From NCBI GenBank assembly GCA_047967505.1, contig CM106538.1: a DNA stretch of 64,000 nt. One strand, written 5' to 3'. Position 1 is the stretch's first letter. The number at the start of each line of letters is the position of its first letter. The notes under the pieces are model-generated. The model was given only the letters and a program-made list of their open reading frames with translations, was not told where the DNA came from and did not search any database. Positions 10,503-20,521 of the stretch are shown here, piece after piece. The position numbers and the translations under genes were made by a program. The DNA comes from Dipteris shenzhenensis (lineage: Eukaryota > Polypodiophyta > Polypodiopsida > Gleicheniales).

Positions 10503-10812
10503 CTAGCGCAAACAAAGGGAAGGATCCTAGCCGATAGGGCACACCGGTGAGCGAGTTAATAGCGAACGCAGGTGAGCAAGCCGATGCAAACGTAGGGAAT
10601 GGAGCAGTTGGTGCTATAAAAATAATCGAACTCTATAAATAGAAGCTGTTCCTCAAATTTTGCTCCAAATCATGATGCTTAAATGGTCGAACGTGTCAAT
10701 GGTACTAGTAATTGTGAGGTGCATGTGATGTAAAGATGTCTAGAAATTTGTGCCATTGGAAGACATTAGAGCCTCCATCGTCATCTCTCTCTCTCTCTCA
10801 TAACTTTTTTAC

Positions 10813-10905
10813 GAAGACAATAATGTGCTAAAAAGAAAGCGATTTGGAGGTTTGGGAAATTTCCAACCCTCCAAATCGCGTTCTTTTGTACACACCATTA
10901 TCTTC
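10813..10905. repeat. Palindromic hairpin, copy 1
   Basis: An imperfect palindrome centred on GGAAATTTCC (10855-10864). Arms read GATTTGGAGG...CCTCCAAATC and extend outward through GTACAC and TAATG segments. It is related to copies at 11090 and 12162. Confidence 0.8.
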
Positions 10906-10948
10906 TCACATTCTGAAGCCTAGATGACTTCCCAAGCAAAGCAGTCTC

Positions 10949-10951
<3 letters not shown>

Positions 10952-11002
<51 letters not shown>
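10952..11002. repeat. (GA)n microsatellite
   Basis: About 50 bases of uninterrupted GA. It generates spurious Arg-Glu and Ser-Leu frames on the two strands. Confidence 0.98.
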
Positions 11003-11004
<2 letters not shown>

Positions 11005-11089
11005 TCTCTCTCCTCTCTCTTGCATGCACGCGTGCTCTTTCTTCACTTTGTAGGACATCTAGGATTCCAAATGTTAAACAACAATGATG

Positions 11090-11156
11090 GGTACAAAAGA
11101 AGTGATTTGGAAGGTCAAGAATTTCCCAACCCTCCAAATCACATTCTTCTGTACAA
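11090..11156. repeat. Palindromic hairpin, copy 2
   Basis: GTACAAAAGAAGTGATTTGG on the left pairs with CCAAATCACATTCTTCTGTAC on the right around a short AATTTCCC centre. Confidence 0.85.
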
Positions 11157-12161
11157 TCTCTAGTATTGCACTTTTTGAGGCAAACGTGCTCCCATGGGAG
11201 ACAAAAAAGTAGAGGAGGGCCTAGGATTTGAGAGAGAGAGAGAGTAACAATACGAAGGTGTTTGTTTACAACATTAGAAAATACATAAGTCTTCTTGGAA
11301 GTATGTTTTCCATTGTTTGTCGCTTACACCATTAGAAAATACATAAATTTTCTTGGAACTACATCTTGTTTTTACAAGAGTCTACTCCAAAGTCCCTACT
11401 ATCGCATTGGCTTCATGAAAACAAGTTGACTTTAAATCTGTAAGCCATTGGTAACTTGGATTGGCGTCTGTAATCTTGTCAGAGACTCTCCTCACAATCT
11501 ACTTCGAGTCTTCCACCAACTTGTAAGCACACAAGAACTCCTCCTTTTGCTCACCTTCTCATTCAATACAATGTCTAGCCTCCCCCATATTGTACAAAAA
11601 AACTTAGCTCATAAGCATACAAGTTACGTGATTGAATGAAACAAAAAAAAAGGTATAAATATTCACCAATTCTGTTGACTTCAATTCAAGCAACCAAGTC
11701 CGTAACATATCCCCTTGGAAGGACTTTCCTTTCATGGATCCATATAGAAGGGATATTAGACATGTTTATAGTTGTTGTAACGTACGCGGCTAATAACTGA
11801 CTGGCTAGTTGCTGGAAGGTACGTGGCTAGTAACTAACCATCTCTAGGAAGGAGTGAGGGAAGTAAAGCGAGCAAAGAATTTGAGGTGCCAGTGCTCCTA
11901 CTTCAGTACCCTCTAGGAGTCAATCCTGTCCTCAGTCACTTTATGTCAAATCTTTCACTTAATGTCAAACCTTTCACTCACTTTATTATTCCAGATTTGT
12001 ATATCAATCTTGTCCTTGATCACTTTCTTTCAATTCTTCCACTTACTTTTTTCTAGATTTGTATATCAATCTTGCCCTCGATCACTTAAGTTCTTTCAGA
12101 TCTTTCTCTCACTTTGTTCAAATTATGTACTAGAGTGTACAAAATGTTGAAGGTAAGAAGA
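11157..12161. other. Intervening sequence without a gene
   Basis: Contains diverged short direct repeats (ATTAGAAAATACATAA near 11272 and 11331; TTTGTATATCAATCTTG near 11995 and 12056; CTTTCACTCA/CTTTCACTTA near 11950-11975). No frame resembles a known protein. Confidence 0.6.
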
Positions 12162-12231
12162 TTGTACAAAAGAATGTGATTTGGACTATTGGGAATTTCC
12201 CAACCTTCCAAATCGCATTCTGTTGTACAAA
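12162..12231. repeat. Palindromic hairpin, copy 3
   Basis: TTGTACAAAAGAATGTGATT pairs with AATCGCATTCTGTTGTACAA around GGGAATTTCCC. This is the most symmetrical of the three copies. Confidence 0.88.
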
Positions 12232-12264
12232 TTGAAAGGTTTGTCAAGAGATCCAAAGAATGCA

Positions 12265-12265
12265 T

Positions 12266-12296
<31 letters not shown>
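12265..12296. repeat. (GA)n microsatellite, interrupted
   Basis: About 30 bases of GA with one AA interruption. Confidence 0.95.
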
Positions 12297-12297
<1 letters not shown>

Positions 12298-12799
12298 TGT
12301 GTGGCTATATTTGGTTTGTATAACTTTATCAAAATTGCTTTTTCAATTTAACATAGTAAATTCAAAGGGATAATTTAATTTTTGTTGCAAGGTGTAGCGG
12401 AGCAATCTCCAGTTCCGCCAATGAAAAGGAGATTGCAGGAACAAGCTTCCCCTTATCAAGGAGAGGAAAGTTCAAGCTAGAAAGAGAAGAGATACAATCG
12501 AGCTAGCAAGTGTCAAAGGCATGTATTTTGTAGAAAATTCAGGCCCCTTCAAGGGGAAGACATTAAAAGAAGACCAGAATGCTACATATTTGTTAGTTTT
12601 TTTACTTTCTTGAGAAGTGCAATGCTCAACAGGATTACCATCGGGTCTGTATAAGGATCCATTGGGGAGAATGAGGCTCTAATGTCTTCCAATGGCACAA
12701 ATTTCTAGATGTCATGAAATCACATGTGCCTCATGACCCATCCCATCCACAAGTTCGACCATTTACGAATCTTGATTTGGAGTGAAAATTGATGAACAA

Positions 12800-12874
12800 A
12801 CAAAAAAGAAAATCAAAGGGCAGATGAGTTAGCTACTCAAGTAGGGCTGAGCCCCCCCACACCCCTTTTGTGTG

Positions 12875-12919
<45 letters not shown>

Positions 12920-13161
12920 TGTGTAAGAGATGTTTGCTTACGAGATGGGAGGTGGTTTCTTTAGTAGACACTGGACGGGCAGAACTGCAAGATGTTTAGC
13001 AATATGTGGAAGAAGGCATGTTTCCTCAAGCGTTAACTCCACAACAAAAGTAGGGATTGGTAAGGAAGACTTGCCCCTATACTGTTGATGACGTTCTTTA
13101 TATATTGGGAAAAGATAAGGTTCTTCCTTGGGTCCATCTCATGGAGGCTAGGAGAATCCTA
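12800..13161 (+). pseudogene. Gypsy RNase H tail and integrase N-terminus relic
   Basis: The plus strand reads KENQRADELATQVGLS at 12803-12850, the end of a gypsy-type RNase H. A GT microsatellite (12869-12918) interrupts it. From about 13080 the frame reads YTVDDVLYILGKDKVLPWVH and MEARRIL, as in the start of a gypsy integrase. At 13161 it is cut by the TCCTA duplication of the nested LTR element, and it resumes at 15083. It is heavily decayed. Confidence 0.65.
12869..12918. repeat. (GT)n microsatellite
   Basis: About 48 bases of GT with one TC interruption. Confidence 0.97.
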
Positions 13162-13696
13162 TGTTAGCTTTGGGAGCCACGAATGTATGATTGAAATTCA
13201 TAAAATCACAAGACCTTCCAAAAGACAAACATTTTGAAATACAATTGAGGCGAACAATTGTGACATAGCTTGAGTGGTAAAACCTTCTATTAGAGAAGAA
13301 CTAACATAGTGATGCACCTCTATAGAGTTTTGTAGGCCTTACATGGAATGAAACAAAGACTCTTCTATGGACCCTAATGAGCAGCTGCTTAGACACACAA
13401 CATGTAAGGACTCAGAGAGCCTCAAAGGCTCAGACAAATAGAGCGAGCTCAAAGCTCTGATCTTGCTTTCTTGTCGAGCTACACTACCTTGACTAGAAGT
13501 TGCCAAAACCGCAATCCTACCACAATGCAACCACCTATGTATCATGTACCAATCAAAATGCAAATTGGTTACCCAATCATGTATCTCCAAGTCGGCCATC
13601 TAACCATTTCCAAGTATTCATAGGTCTTTCCAACTCCTAACCTTAATCGACTGTGAGTCACCCCATGAGGATGATGGTGACCACCTAATACTAACA
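13162..13696 (-). repeat. 3' LTR of the small element
   Basis: 535 bp, plus-strand ends TGTTAGC...CTAACA. It lacks the 130-bp duplication seen in its partner. Confidence 0.9.
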
Positions 13697-14409
13697 TTCC
13701 CTCCCTCAACCGAAATGGGGAGATTAGAAAAGCATCTCGAGAACTAAAACTCATGTTCACAAAGAACGCCTGCTCACAAAGAACAACAAACACTCCATTA
13801 AATGCTCACAAAGAGCTCAACAAAGATCGCTCACAAAGAGCCCAAACGTTGGTAGTCAACACTGCCCTCCCTGTCTCTTATAAATATTAGAAGGCCCAAT
13901 CTTCATCCAACACATTAGCAGCAACAAACATGGAATCTCCTCCGCAAATTGATTTCTCCACAACACCGGCTCCCCTTTAGAATTTGCTGCACTTCCCATC
14001 ATTCTAGTTCTCGCTGCAGTAGCTACTTTTTGTTGAACTCCTAGCACTTCCAGAGCTGCCTCTGAACACGAGAGGCATGTTGAAGACTTTGCCATCTCTT
14101 GCAAGCCCATCACCCAAGATCTTAAAAAAGCTCTCAAACTTAGCCTTTGCTGAGAAAAGAGAAAACTCAATGAACGCCTGCTACTCGATGCTTCAATTAT
14201 CATGTTCAACGATTAAGGGATGAAGCCTCTCAAGGAAAACCACAAAGATCATATGCCAAAACATTTTCTAATTATCACAAACTCTTACAACCAACTCTGA
14301 TGATAATAGCTTGGGCCCTCATTCAATTCTCATACAATGCAATCATAAATCCTCATGACTGCTCCAAATTGTCACAAGCCCTTTGAACCAAATTGTTCTG
14401 ATATACCAC

Positions 14410-15077
14410 TGCTAGCTTTTGGAGCCATGAATCTATGATTGAAATTCAAAAAATCACAAGACCTTCCAAAAGACAAATATTTTGAAATACAATTGAGACG
14501 AACAATTGTGACTCACCTTGAGTGGCAAAGACCTTCTATTAGAGAAGAATCGACATAGTGAGACTCTGGCCGCACCAAAAAATCACGACCTTCCAAAAGA
14601 CAAATATTTTGAAATACAATTGAGACGAACAATTGCGACTCAGTTTGAGGCAAAAACCTTCTATTAGAGAAGAATCGACATGGTGAGACTTTGGCCGCAC
14701 CTCTACAGAGTTTGTAGGCCTTACGTGGAATGAAACAAGACTCTTCAATGGACCCTAATGAGTAGTTTCTCAGACACACAACATGTAAAGACTCAGAGAG
14801 CCTCGAAGGCTAGGACAAAGAGAGAAAGCTCAAAGCTCTAATCTTGCTTTTCATGTTGAGCTATGCCACCTTGATTAGAAGTTGCCAAAATCACCATAAA
14901 ACCACCTAGGTATCATGTACCAATCAAAACTCACATGCAAATTGGTTATCCAATCATGTATCTCCAAGTCGGCCATCCAATCAACCATTGCCAAGTATTT
15001 ATAGGTCTTGCTCCCTCCTAACCTTAATCGACTGTGAGTCACCCCATGAGGATGATGGTGACCACCCAATACTAACA
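14410..15077 (-). repeat. 5' LTR of the small element, with internal duplication
   Basis: 668 bp. It contains a tandem duplication of about 120-130 bp: the block with CAATTGAGACGAACAATTG and CTATTAGAGAAGAATCGACA occurs around 14490-14570 and again around 14617-14700. That accounts for the length difference of 133 bp from the other LTR. Confidence 0.9.
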
Positions 15078-15082
15078 TCCTA

Positions 15083-15840
15083 GTCATAAATGCTCCAGTC
15101 ATTTTGCTTCAGTGAGCACACCTAGAAGAATTCTTAATGCAAGTTACTTTGGCCACGCCGCCATAAGGATGTATATGAATGGTGTCAAAGTTGTACAGTG
15201 TATTAGAAGTTTGGAAGGTGATCCCTGGGCCCTTGAGGCCTATTCTAGCATATGGACCTTTTGAGATGTGGGGGTTGGACTTTGTGGGACCACTCCCTTG
15301 CTCATCTCACGGCAAGCATTATTTATTGGTGGCCATAGATTATGTGACTCGGTGGGAGGAGGCCAAGGCCATAGTCAACAACAAGGCAAGAACAGTTGCA
15401 AAATTTCTCTTTGACCAAATTTGTTTATGCTTTGGTTGTCCTTTGGAAATTCTCAACCTCTTTTAGAAATAATCTTCGCATAGCTGTAGCCAAAATAGAC
15501 GGACATGAAGACGCCTATGCTCAACACTTGGTACTGTTAGAAGCCTTGGATGAATGCAGATCATAGGCTTTATAAAACTTGGAATCTTCTAAAAAATGGT
15601 GCAAGGACTATTTTGACACCAAATTATGCAAGAAGAAGCATATTGCATATGAAATTTGGTCATGAGATTTGATAGCCATTTGGACAAGCGGCTAGACAAA
15701 AAATTTAATGATTGATGGGAGGGACCATATAGAGTCAAGAAGAAGTTCACCAATGGAGCCTATCAGATTGAGGATGTTGACGGCATGATGATACTGAGAT
15801 GCACCAATGAGTATTGCCTTAAATTCTTCTATGCTTGACC
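15083..15840 (+). pseudogene. Gypsy integrase core and C-terminus relic
   Basis: This continues the frame cut at 13161. It includes ILNASYF-like sequence, then 15179-15466 with FEMWGLDFVGPLPC (first catalytic Asp), LLVAIDYVTRWEEAKAIVNN and FLFDQICLCFGCP. After stops and shifts the tail shows YAQHLVLLEALDEC, WEGPYRVKKKFTNGAYQIED and YCLKFFYA, typical of non-chromoviral gypsy pol ends. The central D,E part is deleted between about 15466 and 15490. A polypurine tract follows. Confidence 0.8.
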
Positions 15841-15883
15841 ACCTTGAGGGCCAATAGACCCTCTCTATTACTAGAGAGGATTT

Positions 15884-15897
15884 GCAGGGGGGGAAGA
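15884..15897 (+). other. Polypurine tract of the gypsy relic
   Basis: GCAGGGGGGGAAGA immediately precedes an LTR start (TGTGATGCC). Confidence 0.8.
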
Positions 15898-17345
15898 TGT
15901 GATGCCAAAAATTGAGATCTTTTATTTGGCATTGGTGTTGCTTCTCTCTATGTTTGATAAGGTGTGAGTATCAAGTGATAGCCTAGTGGCTCTCACTTAT
16001 TTCCATTTTTTAAGATATTGTATGGGATTGAGAGGATGAGTGGCATGGATAATTGTAATACCATGTGTATGAATGATAAATATCTTGATATGGGGTTAGA
16101 GTTATTTGTGTATGGGATATTATGGGGTTTTTAGAAAATAGGAAGAGTGAGTCATATAAAGAGCGGGTCTATTGTCCATGTGTTTAAATAATGTAAGAGC
16201 GATCACATGCCAAGCATGTGGAATGAATGTGGAGGAGTGTTGAAGAGTGTGGAGTAAAGAGGTATCCTTCTAGAATTCATATGTGGAATAAGGAGGACAT
16301 GGACATATGGAAAAGAGAGGGTCCCTATGGGATCAATGTGGGAAGACCCTTGACTCTCAATATTTCATGAGCATCTTTTGATGGAACACATGTCAAGAGT
16401 ATCCAAAAAGGACATGGATGGTGACATACGGGCTTATGTGATTGATGGGGAAAGGAATCTACACGCAGCAATTGTAAATGGGTGAAGGAGGGTGACAAAA
16501 TCTCTATAAAAGGAGCTCTCCTCTTCCTTATTCAACATCTCTTCCACCATTGAGCCTCATGTTGATGTAGCTCTAGTCTCCTCAAGCCTCTTCCATGAGC
16601 CCTCTCTCTGCTTCTTTTAGATATCCTCTCTTGAGTCCATATCTCTCTACTTCACTCTCTTTCTATGAGTAGTCTTAGAGGTCCTGCTTTTTTTGTATGC
16701 ATGAAACCTCTTCTTCTCCCTTGTATTTGTAGTATTTTGAGTTGCATTTGAGTAGAGTCTCACTCTATTGGTAATGAAGGTCACTTCAGGTTATCTCTCT
16801 TCAGTGTCCTTCCTTTTTTCCATTGCTTTTTCTTTCTCTCTCTTTCAAAGTCTTCAAAAGTGCTTTCTATTTGGTCGCTCATTGTGCATATGTGGTTTAT
16901 TTGTTTCCTGAGCCACAAAGGGAGCTCTTCCTTCTCTCCTAGGTGACGTCTATGGGACATGGATCATTGATAAAGTCTGAGCATGGAGGGAGTATTCTCC
17001 TAAGTTGGCATCAGTAGAAGGAGTAGGTGTTTTTCATGACTGTTTGACCCCCTACCATTATTTTACTCATAACTTCCTGCTCGATGCTCCGCTTTTGATG
17101 AAGCTTATATCAATGTGAAGCTATCTTCAAGGCGCATCATCCTACATGTTTAATTATACCCTCTTCTAGTAAAATGTCCATAACTTTTCAACCGCTTCTT
17201 TGTTTCTTACAAAACTTATATCAGTGTGAAGCCCATTTCAAGGCACATCTCTACATATACCTAAATCTTTAATATCATGTCTTTGTTAGAAGTTATAGGC
17301 CTCTATGTTTGATGACAATTTGTAGAGTGTTTTGAGCTACTTGTA
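15898..17345 (+). repeat. 3' LTR of the gypsy relic (right end approximate)
   Basis: The left end is fixed by the polypurine tract and by an inverted copy ending exactly at the same base (19320). The right end is a guess: the sequence changes character near 17345. It contains a TATA-like CTATAAAAGGAGC near 16502-16514 followed by a pyrimidine-rich leader. Two related blocks, AGCTTATATCAATGTGAAGC (17102) and ACTTATATCAGTGTGAAGCC (17214), occur near its end. Confidence 0.65.
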
Positions 17346-17965
17346 GAGGTATTCATGAAGGAGGTGCATTGTTTCCCTGGAACCTACCCATCCGACCCAA
17401 TCAGCCCCTTCAAACTCCTTGATATATATCCAGTTCATGTCATATTAAGCCACAAGATCTTCTTTCAACAACGTATTGCTCTTCTATTTAGTGCAGAATG
17501 GCTTGGTGAGATTATGTCCTCTATTGATCCTTTCCTTCTCCCTATGCTAGAGTACAACATTACTTGGGATGTTACCATCTCCATTCACATTCATTGGTGG
17601 AAGTACCTGCACAATTTGAATATCGTGGTTGATCAATGATCTATGTCACACATTGTGGATTATAAGTAGGTCCCTTTCCTGCCTAAGATGCTTTTTCTTA
17701 TTCATCACTAAAGGAACCAAGTTCAGGGAACAAAACCAATGAGTGCTCTGGACTTCTTTCTCAAGGCTTTCTTGAGAGACACCTCCATTTTCCTGGTAGC
17801 CTCTATAGTCCCTCTGTAATCTTTATGTTTAGACCTCTTTGGCCCAAACATCCCCAAAGAATCCCTTTAAAGAATCCAACTGTCAAAACTGCATTTGGTG
17901 GCTATCCCAATAGAGAGCTTAGTCTGGTACATCGTCCTGACTCTTGTTAAAAGAGGGAGATGCTT
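17346..17965 (+). other. Unassigned segment between two element remnants
   Basis: A 94-codon frame (17355-17639) and adjoining shorter frames are open but match nothing I recognise. It may be remnant coding from another element. Confidence 0.4.
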
Positions 17966-18423
17966 TTGTGTAGTGCACTTTGGCTGCCATTAGTACTTTG
18001 TATAAGCCCTATTACGAAGGACCTGCCCCATTCTATAGGTCAAGGACCATACCGAGTACGAAAGATGAATCCCATTAGAGCTGTGCTGCTAGAAACATCA
18101 GATGGAGTCCAATTCAACACAACAATAAACGGGAGTCGATTGAAGTGCTACTACATCAACACGCAAGCCGTCCCCAACAAAAAGGAAGATTTGGGAAACC
18201 AAGTCTTCCTTAGTTAGAATTAGATTGTTTCACGAGCACTCACTTGCATATGTACGTCTCTGCACATATAGGCAGCATCAATAGATTTCAACCTAGGGCT
18301 CAGAAGTGGTGCGTGAGTTCTAACTGCCCTATGAAAATCCCAGCAACAAAAAAAAAGCATAAAGTTAGTCCATGCCTAGCTCCTAGGTCACATGCACTCA
18401 CACGCTTTTTCTTAAACACACCG
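17966..18423 (+). pseudogene. Pol tail and 3' region of the 47-61 kb gypsy family
   Basis: The frame ending at 18217 reads GQGPYRVRKMNPIRAVLLET, then GVQFNTTINGSRLKCYYINT, almost the same as pol ends at 52330-52525 (plus) and 54494-54600 (minus). Downstream non-coding sequence up to about 18420 matches the reverse complement of 54240-54430. It is therefore a third, truncated copy of the family. It ends where the foldback element starts. Confidence 0.85.
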
Positions 18424-18872
18424 CATCTAAGGGAAGAAAGGGAATAATGTGTGGTGTGGTCTCTTAGCATGAAAGTTTCTTTTTTATTTTCCCTTTCCCA
18501 GTGATAAAGATCCCCCCCACTAAGTTTGGAAGTAGTAGGAAGCTAACAGGATCGTGAAGTTTTATTATCCCCAACTTCATGTCACAGTACTGTGACATGA
18601 AGTTGGGGATAATAAAACTTCACGATCCTGTTAGCTTGTACTGTGACATGAAGTTGGGGATAATAAAACTTCACGATCCTGTTAGCTTCCTACTACTTCC
18701 AATGTGACATGAAGTTGGGGATAATAAAACTTCACGATCCTGTTAGCTTCCTACTACTTCCAAACTTAGTGACAAGGATGTTTATCACACACTGGTGGAA
18801 AAGGGGAAATAAAATAGAAACTTTCATGTTAAGTCACCACACTACACCTTGTTCCCTTTCTTCTCTTAGATG
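18424..18872. mobile_element. Foldback element with amplified inner units
   Basis: The outer arms (18424-18520 and 18770-18872) are inverted repeats, starting CATCTAAG and ending CTTAGATG. The interior holds four copies of a 50-68 bp unit. One is in reverse (18519-18587) and three are direct (18590-18637, 18641-18702, 18703-18770). The reverse copy and first direct copy meet at the perfect palindrome GTCACAGTACTGTGAC (18581-18596). There is no coding. No target duplication is evident. Confidence 0.88.
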
Positions 18873-18999
18873 AGAATGAAGATGATAACATCCCAAGTGA
18901 TGTTGTAGTCTAGTATAGGGAGAAGGAAAGCATCAGTGAAGGCCATAATCTCATCAAGCCTTGGAGATTATAGCTATAACACAACGTATCACTCTTCTC

Positions 19000-19320
19000 T
19001 TTAGCCCCATGTTCTCTCTTACATTATTGGAACACATGGACATGAGTTCCACCTCTTTATATGACCCACTCTTCCTATTTTCTAAAAACCCCATAATATC
19101 CCATACACAAATAACTCTCACCCTATACCAAGGTATTTATCATTCATACACATGGTATTTACAATGATCCATTCTACTCATCCTCTCAATCCCATACAAT
19201 ATCTTAGAAAATGGAAATAATCGAGAGCCACTAGGCTATCACTTGATACTCACACTCTTATCAAACATAGAGAAAAGCAATACCAATGCCAAATAAAAGA
19301 TATCAATTTTTGTTGTCACA
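19000..19320 (-). repeat. Inverted fragment of the 15.9-kb gypsy LTR
   Basis: The reverse complement of 19053-19320 aligns along 15898-16162, and weaker similarity reaches about 19000. The LTR outer end is preserved at 19320 (TGTGACA on the minus strand). It is truncated on the left. Confidence 0.88.
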
Positions 19321-19860
19321 GTATTGCAATGGACAGCTATATTAATGGTAATAAGCTTAAGTGCTACTACCACCCCTTAACATTGCAAATATTACAGGCC
19401 ATCCATTGGGAATAGAAACTTAAAAAGGATGTCACTCGAATGAAGCAGCAAGCATCAAAAGATGTTAGAGTGCGTCAAGCCAAAGCAAAAAATTTAGGGC
19501 TTATATCAATTTATAAAGCATCCATGGAAGGGTTACACCCCATGGAGGATCGGACTGTTGCCCCTATAAGGATACAAGCTAGTTTTCAACTATGCAAGGA
19601 AACAATATGCTCTGTTGATGTCTTCATTGACTTTGTTGCCAACCACAACTTGATCTCTTAAGAAATGTGTACTAGACTACTAACATTTAAGGTAACCCTG
19701 GAACCTACACTTGTTATGGTACGTGTAGTAAATGGCAAAATCTCACCCATTATAGGTTGCATCAAAATTTCTTTATCAATTAATAACCATTGCAAGTATG
19801 TTTTAGGTTATGCTTATAGGTGCCATGGATGAACAAGTCATTTTTAGATCATGTTGAGAC
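19321..19860 (+). pseudogene. Gypsy pol tail and aspartic protease relic
   Basis: A pol-end signature (INGNKLKCYYHPL, 19340-19380) is followed by a 73-codon frame (19440-19661) and its continuation past a stop: VDVFIDFVANHNLIS, then VTLEPTLVMVRVVNGKISPI and GCIKISLSINN. This resembles a retropepsin with the catalytic D-S-G changed to D-F-V. It is too decayed for confident lineage assignment. Confidence 0.5.
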
Positions 19861-20199
19861 AAAGTAAGGATGCAATTTCACTACTCCAATCCCATTCTCC
19901 ATCCACAAAGGTTCAAGCTAAGCCATGCTAGAAGACCATTTCCCGAAGATGAAGCAATGAAAGGCCAATGGCAGCAACACTCTCGATGGATACCCAAAAC
20001 ATTACTGGAAGCTCAAGGACTCTATCATGGCAATAGCTGTTGTTGCAAATGGGTGCCTAGAGCGTGCAAGTCTCTAGTGTGTACCACATAACACCGTACA
20101 TCATCCATGGCAAAGACCATAGTAGTGCCACAAGAACTTGCCTCTAAAAATGAGGTAGATACATAAGAGCTCACAGGCAAATATGGAAAATATACAACA
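19861..20199. other. Unassigned sequence at the copia insertion site
   Basis: Short frames only. It continues at 27542 once the copia element is removed. The phrase CCACAAGAACTTGCC resembles CACAAGAACCTGC and CACGAGAACCTGTCC beyond the element, suggesting one original sequence with a diverged repeat. Confidence 0.5.
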
Positions 20200-20204
20200 A
20201 TGGG

Positions 20205-20433
20205 TGACAAAATATGAAGAGGGGAGAGGAGAAGAGTGGAGATGAGGAGAGGGCACAACTAGAGAGCACACCACAAATGACTAACTGTACACTAGATTTA
20301 GTTGAAGATGTAGAATATATACAAATCCATTTAGGGTTAGGGTTAAGGCATCTAACCCTTTCCTTTATAGCACTCTATATGTGTTAGTGCTATGCACATA
20401 TAATCACATGATGTTGAGCATGGTCTCTCAACA
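20205..20433 (-). repeat. 3' LTR of the copia element
   Basis: Near-identical to 27311-27541. On the minus strand it begins TGTTGAGAGACC. Confidence 0.95.
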
Positions 20434-20450
20434 CCTTCCCTCAAGATCAA
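20434..20450 (-). other. Polypurine tract of the copia element
   Basis: On the minus strand TTGAGGGAAGG directly precedes the 3' LTR. Confidence 0.85.
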
Positions 20451-20521
20451 CATCATGAAGTAGGCCTTTACTCAAGATGGTGATTCTGGGGAATCAAAGA
20501 AGGACTGAACATTACATTCCA

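Larger units (their letters stand above)
10648..12797. repeat. Long inverted repeat bracketing 2.1 kb
   Basis: The arm at 10648-10776 matches the reverse complement of 12673-12797 with scattered mismatches and small indels; the best block is the 40 bases around CTAGAAATTTGTGCCATTGG. The arms face each other, as in a terminal-inverted-repeat or foldback element. Nothing between them codes for a recognisable transposase. A target duplication was not found. Interior contents are microsatellites and three hairpins. Confidence 0.75.
13162..15077 (-). mobile_element. Small non-autonomous LTR retrotransposon in gypsy integrase
   Basis: LTRs at 13162-13696 and 14410-15077 flank 713 bp. The duplication TCCTA is at 13157-13161 and 15078-15082. 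On the minus strand the 5' LTR (right) is followed by a primer-site-like TGGTATATCAGAAC (14395-14408 plus one base) with a 2-bp insertion relative to TGGTATCAGA. The polypurine tract GAGGGAGGGAA (13697-13707) abuts the 3' LTR. The internal part has a 117-codon frame (minus, 13856-14209) with no recognised domain and several CTCACAAAGAG motifs (13750-13845). It has TRIM-like organisation, although the LTRs are long for that class. Confidence 0.9.

Noticed and set aside
10924-11163. Arg-Glu and Ser-Leu repeat proteins on opposite strands
   Set aside because: They are translations of GA/CT microsatellites (also at 44026-44266).
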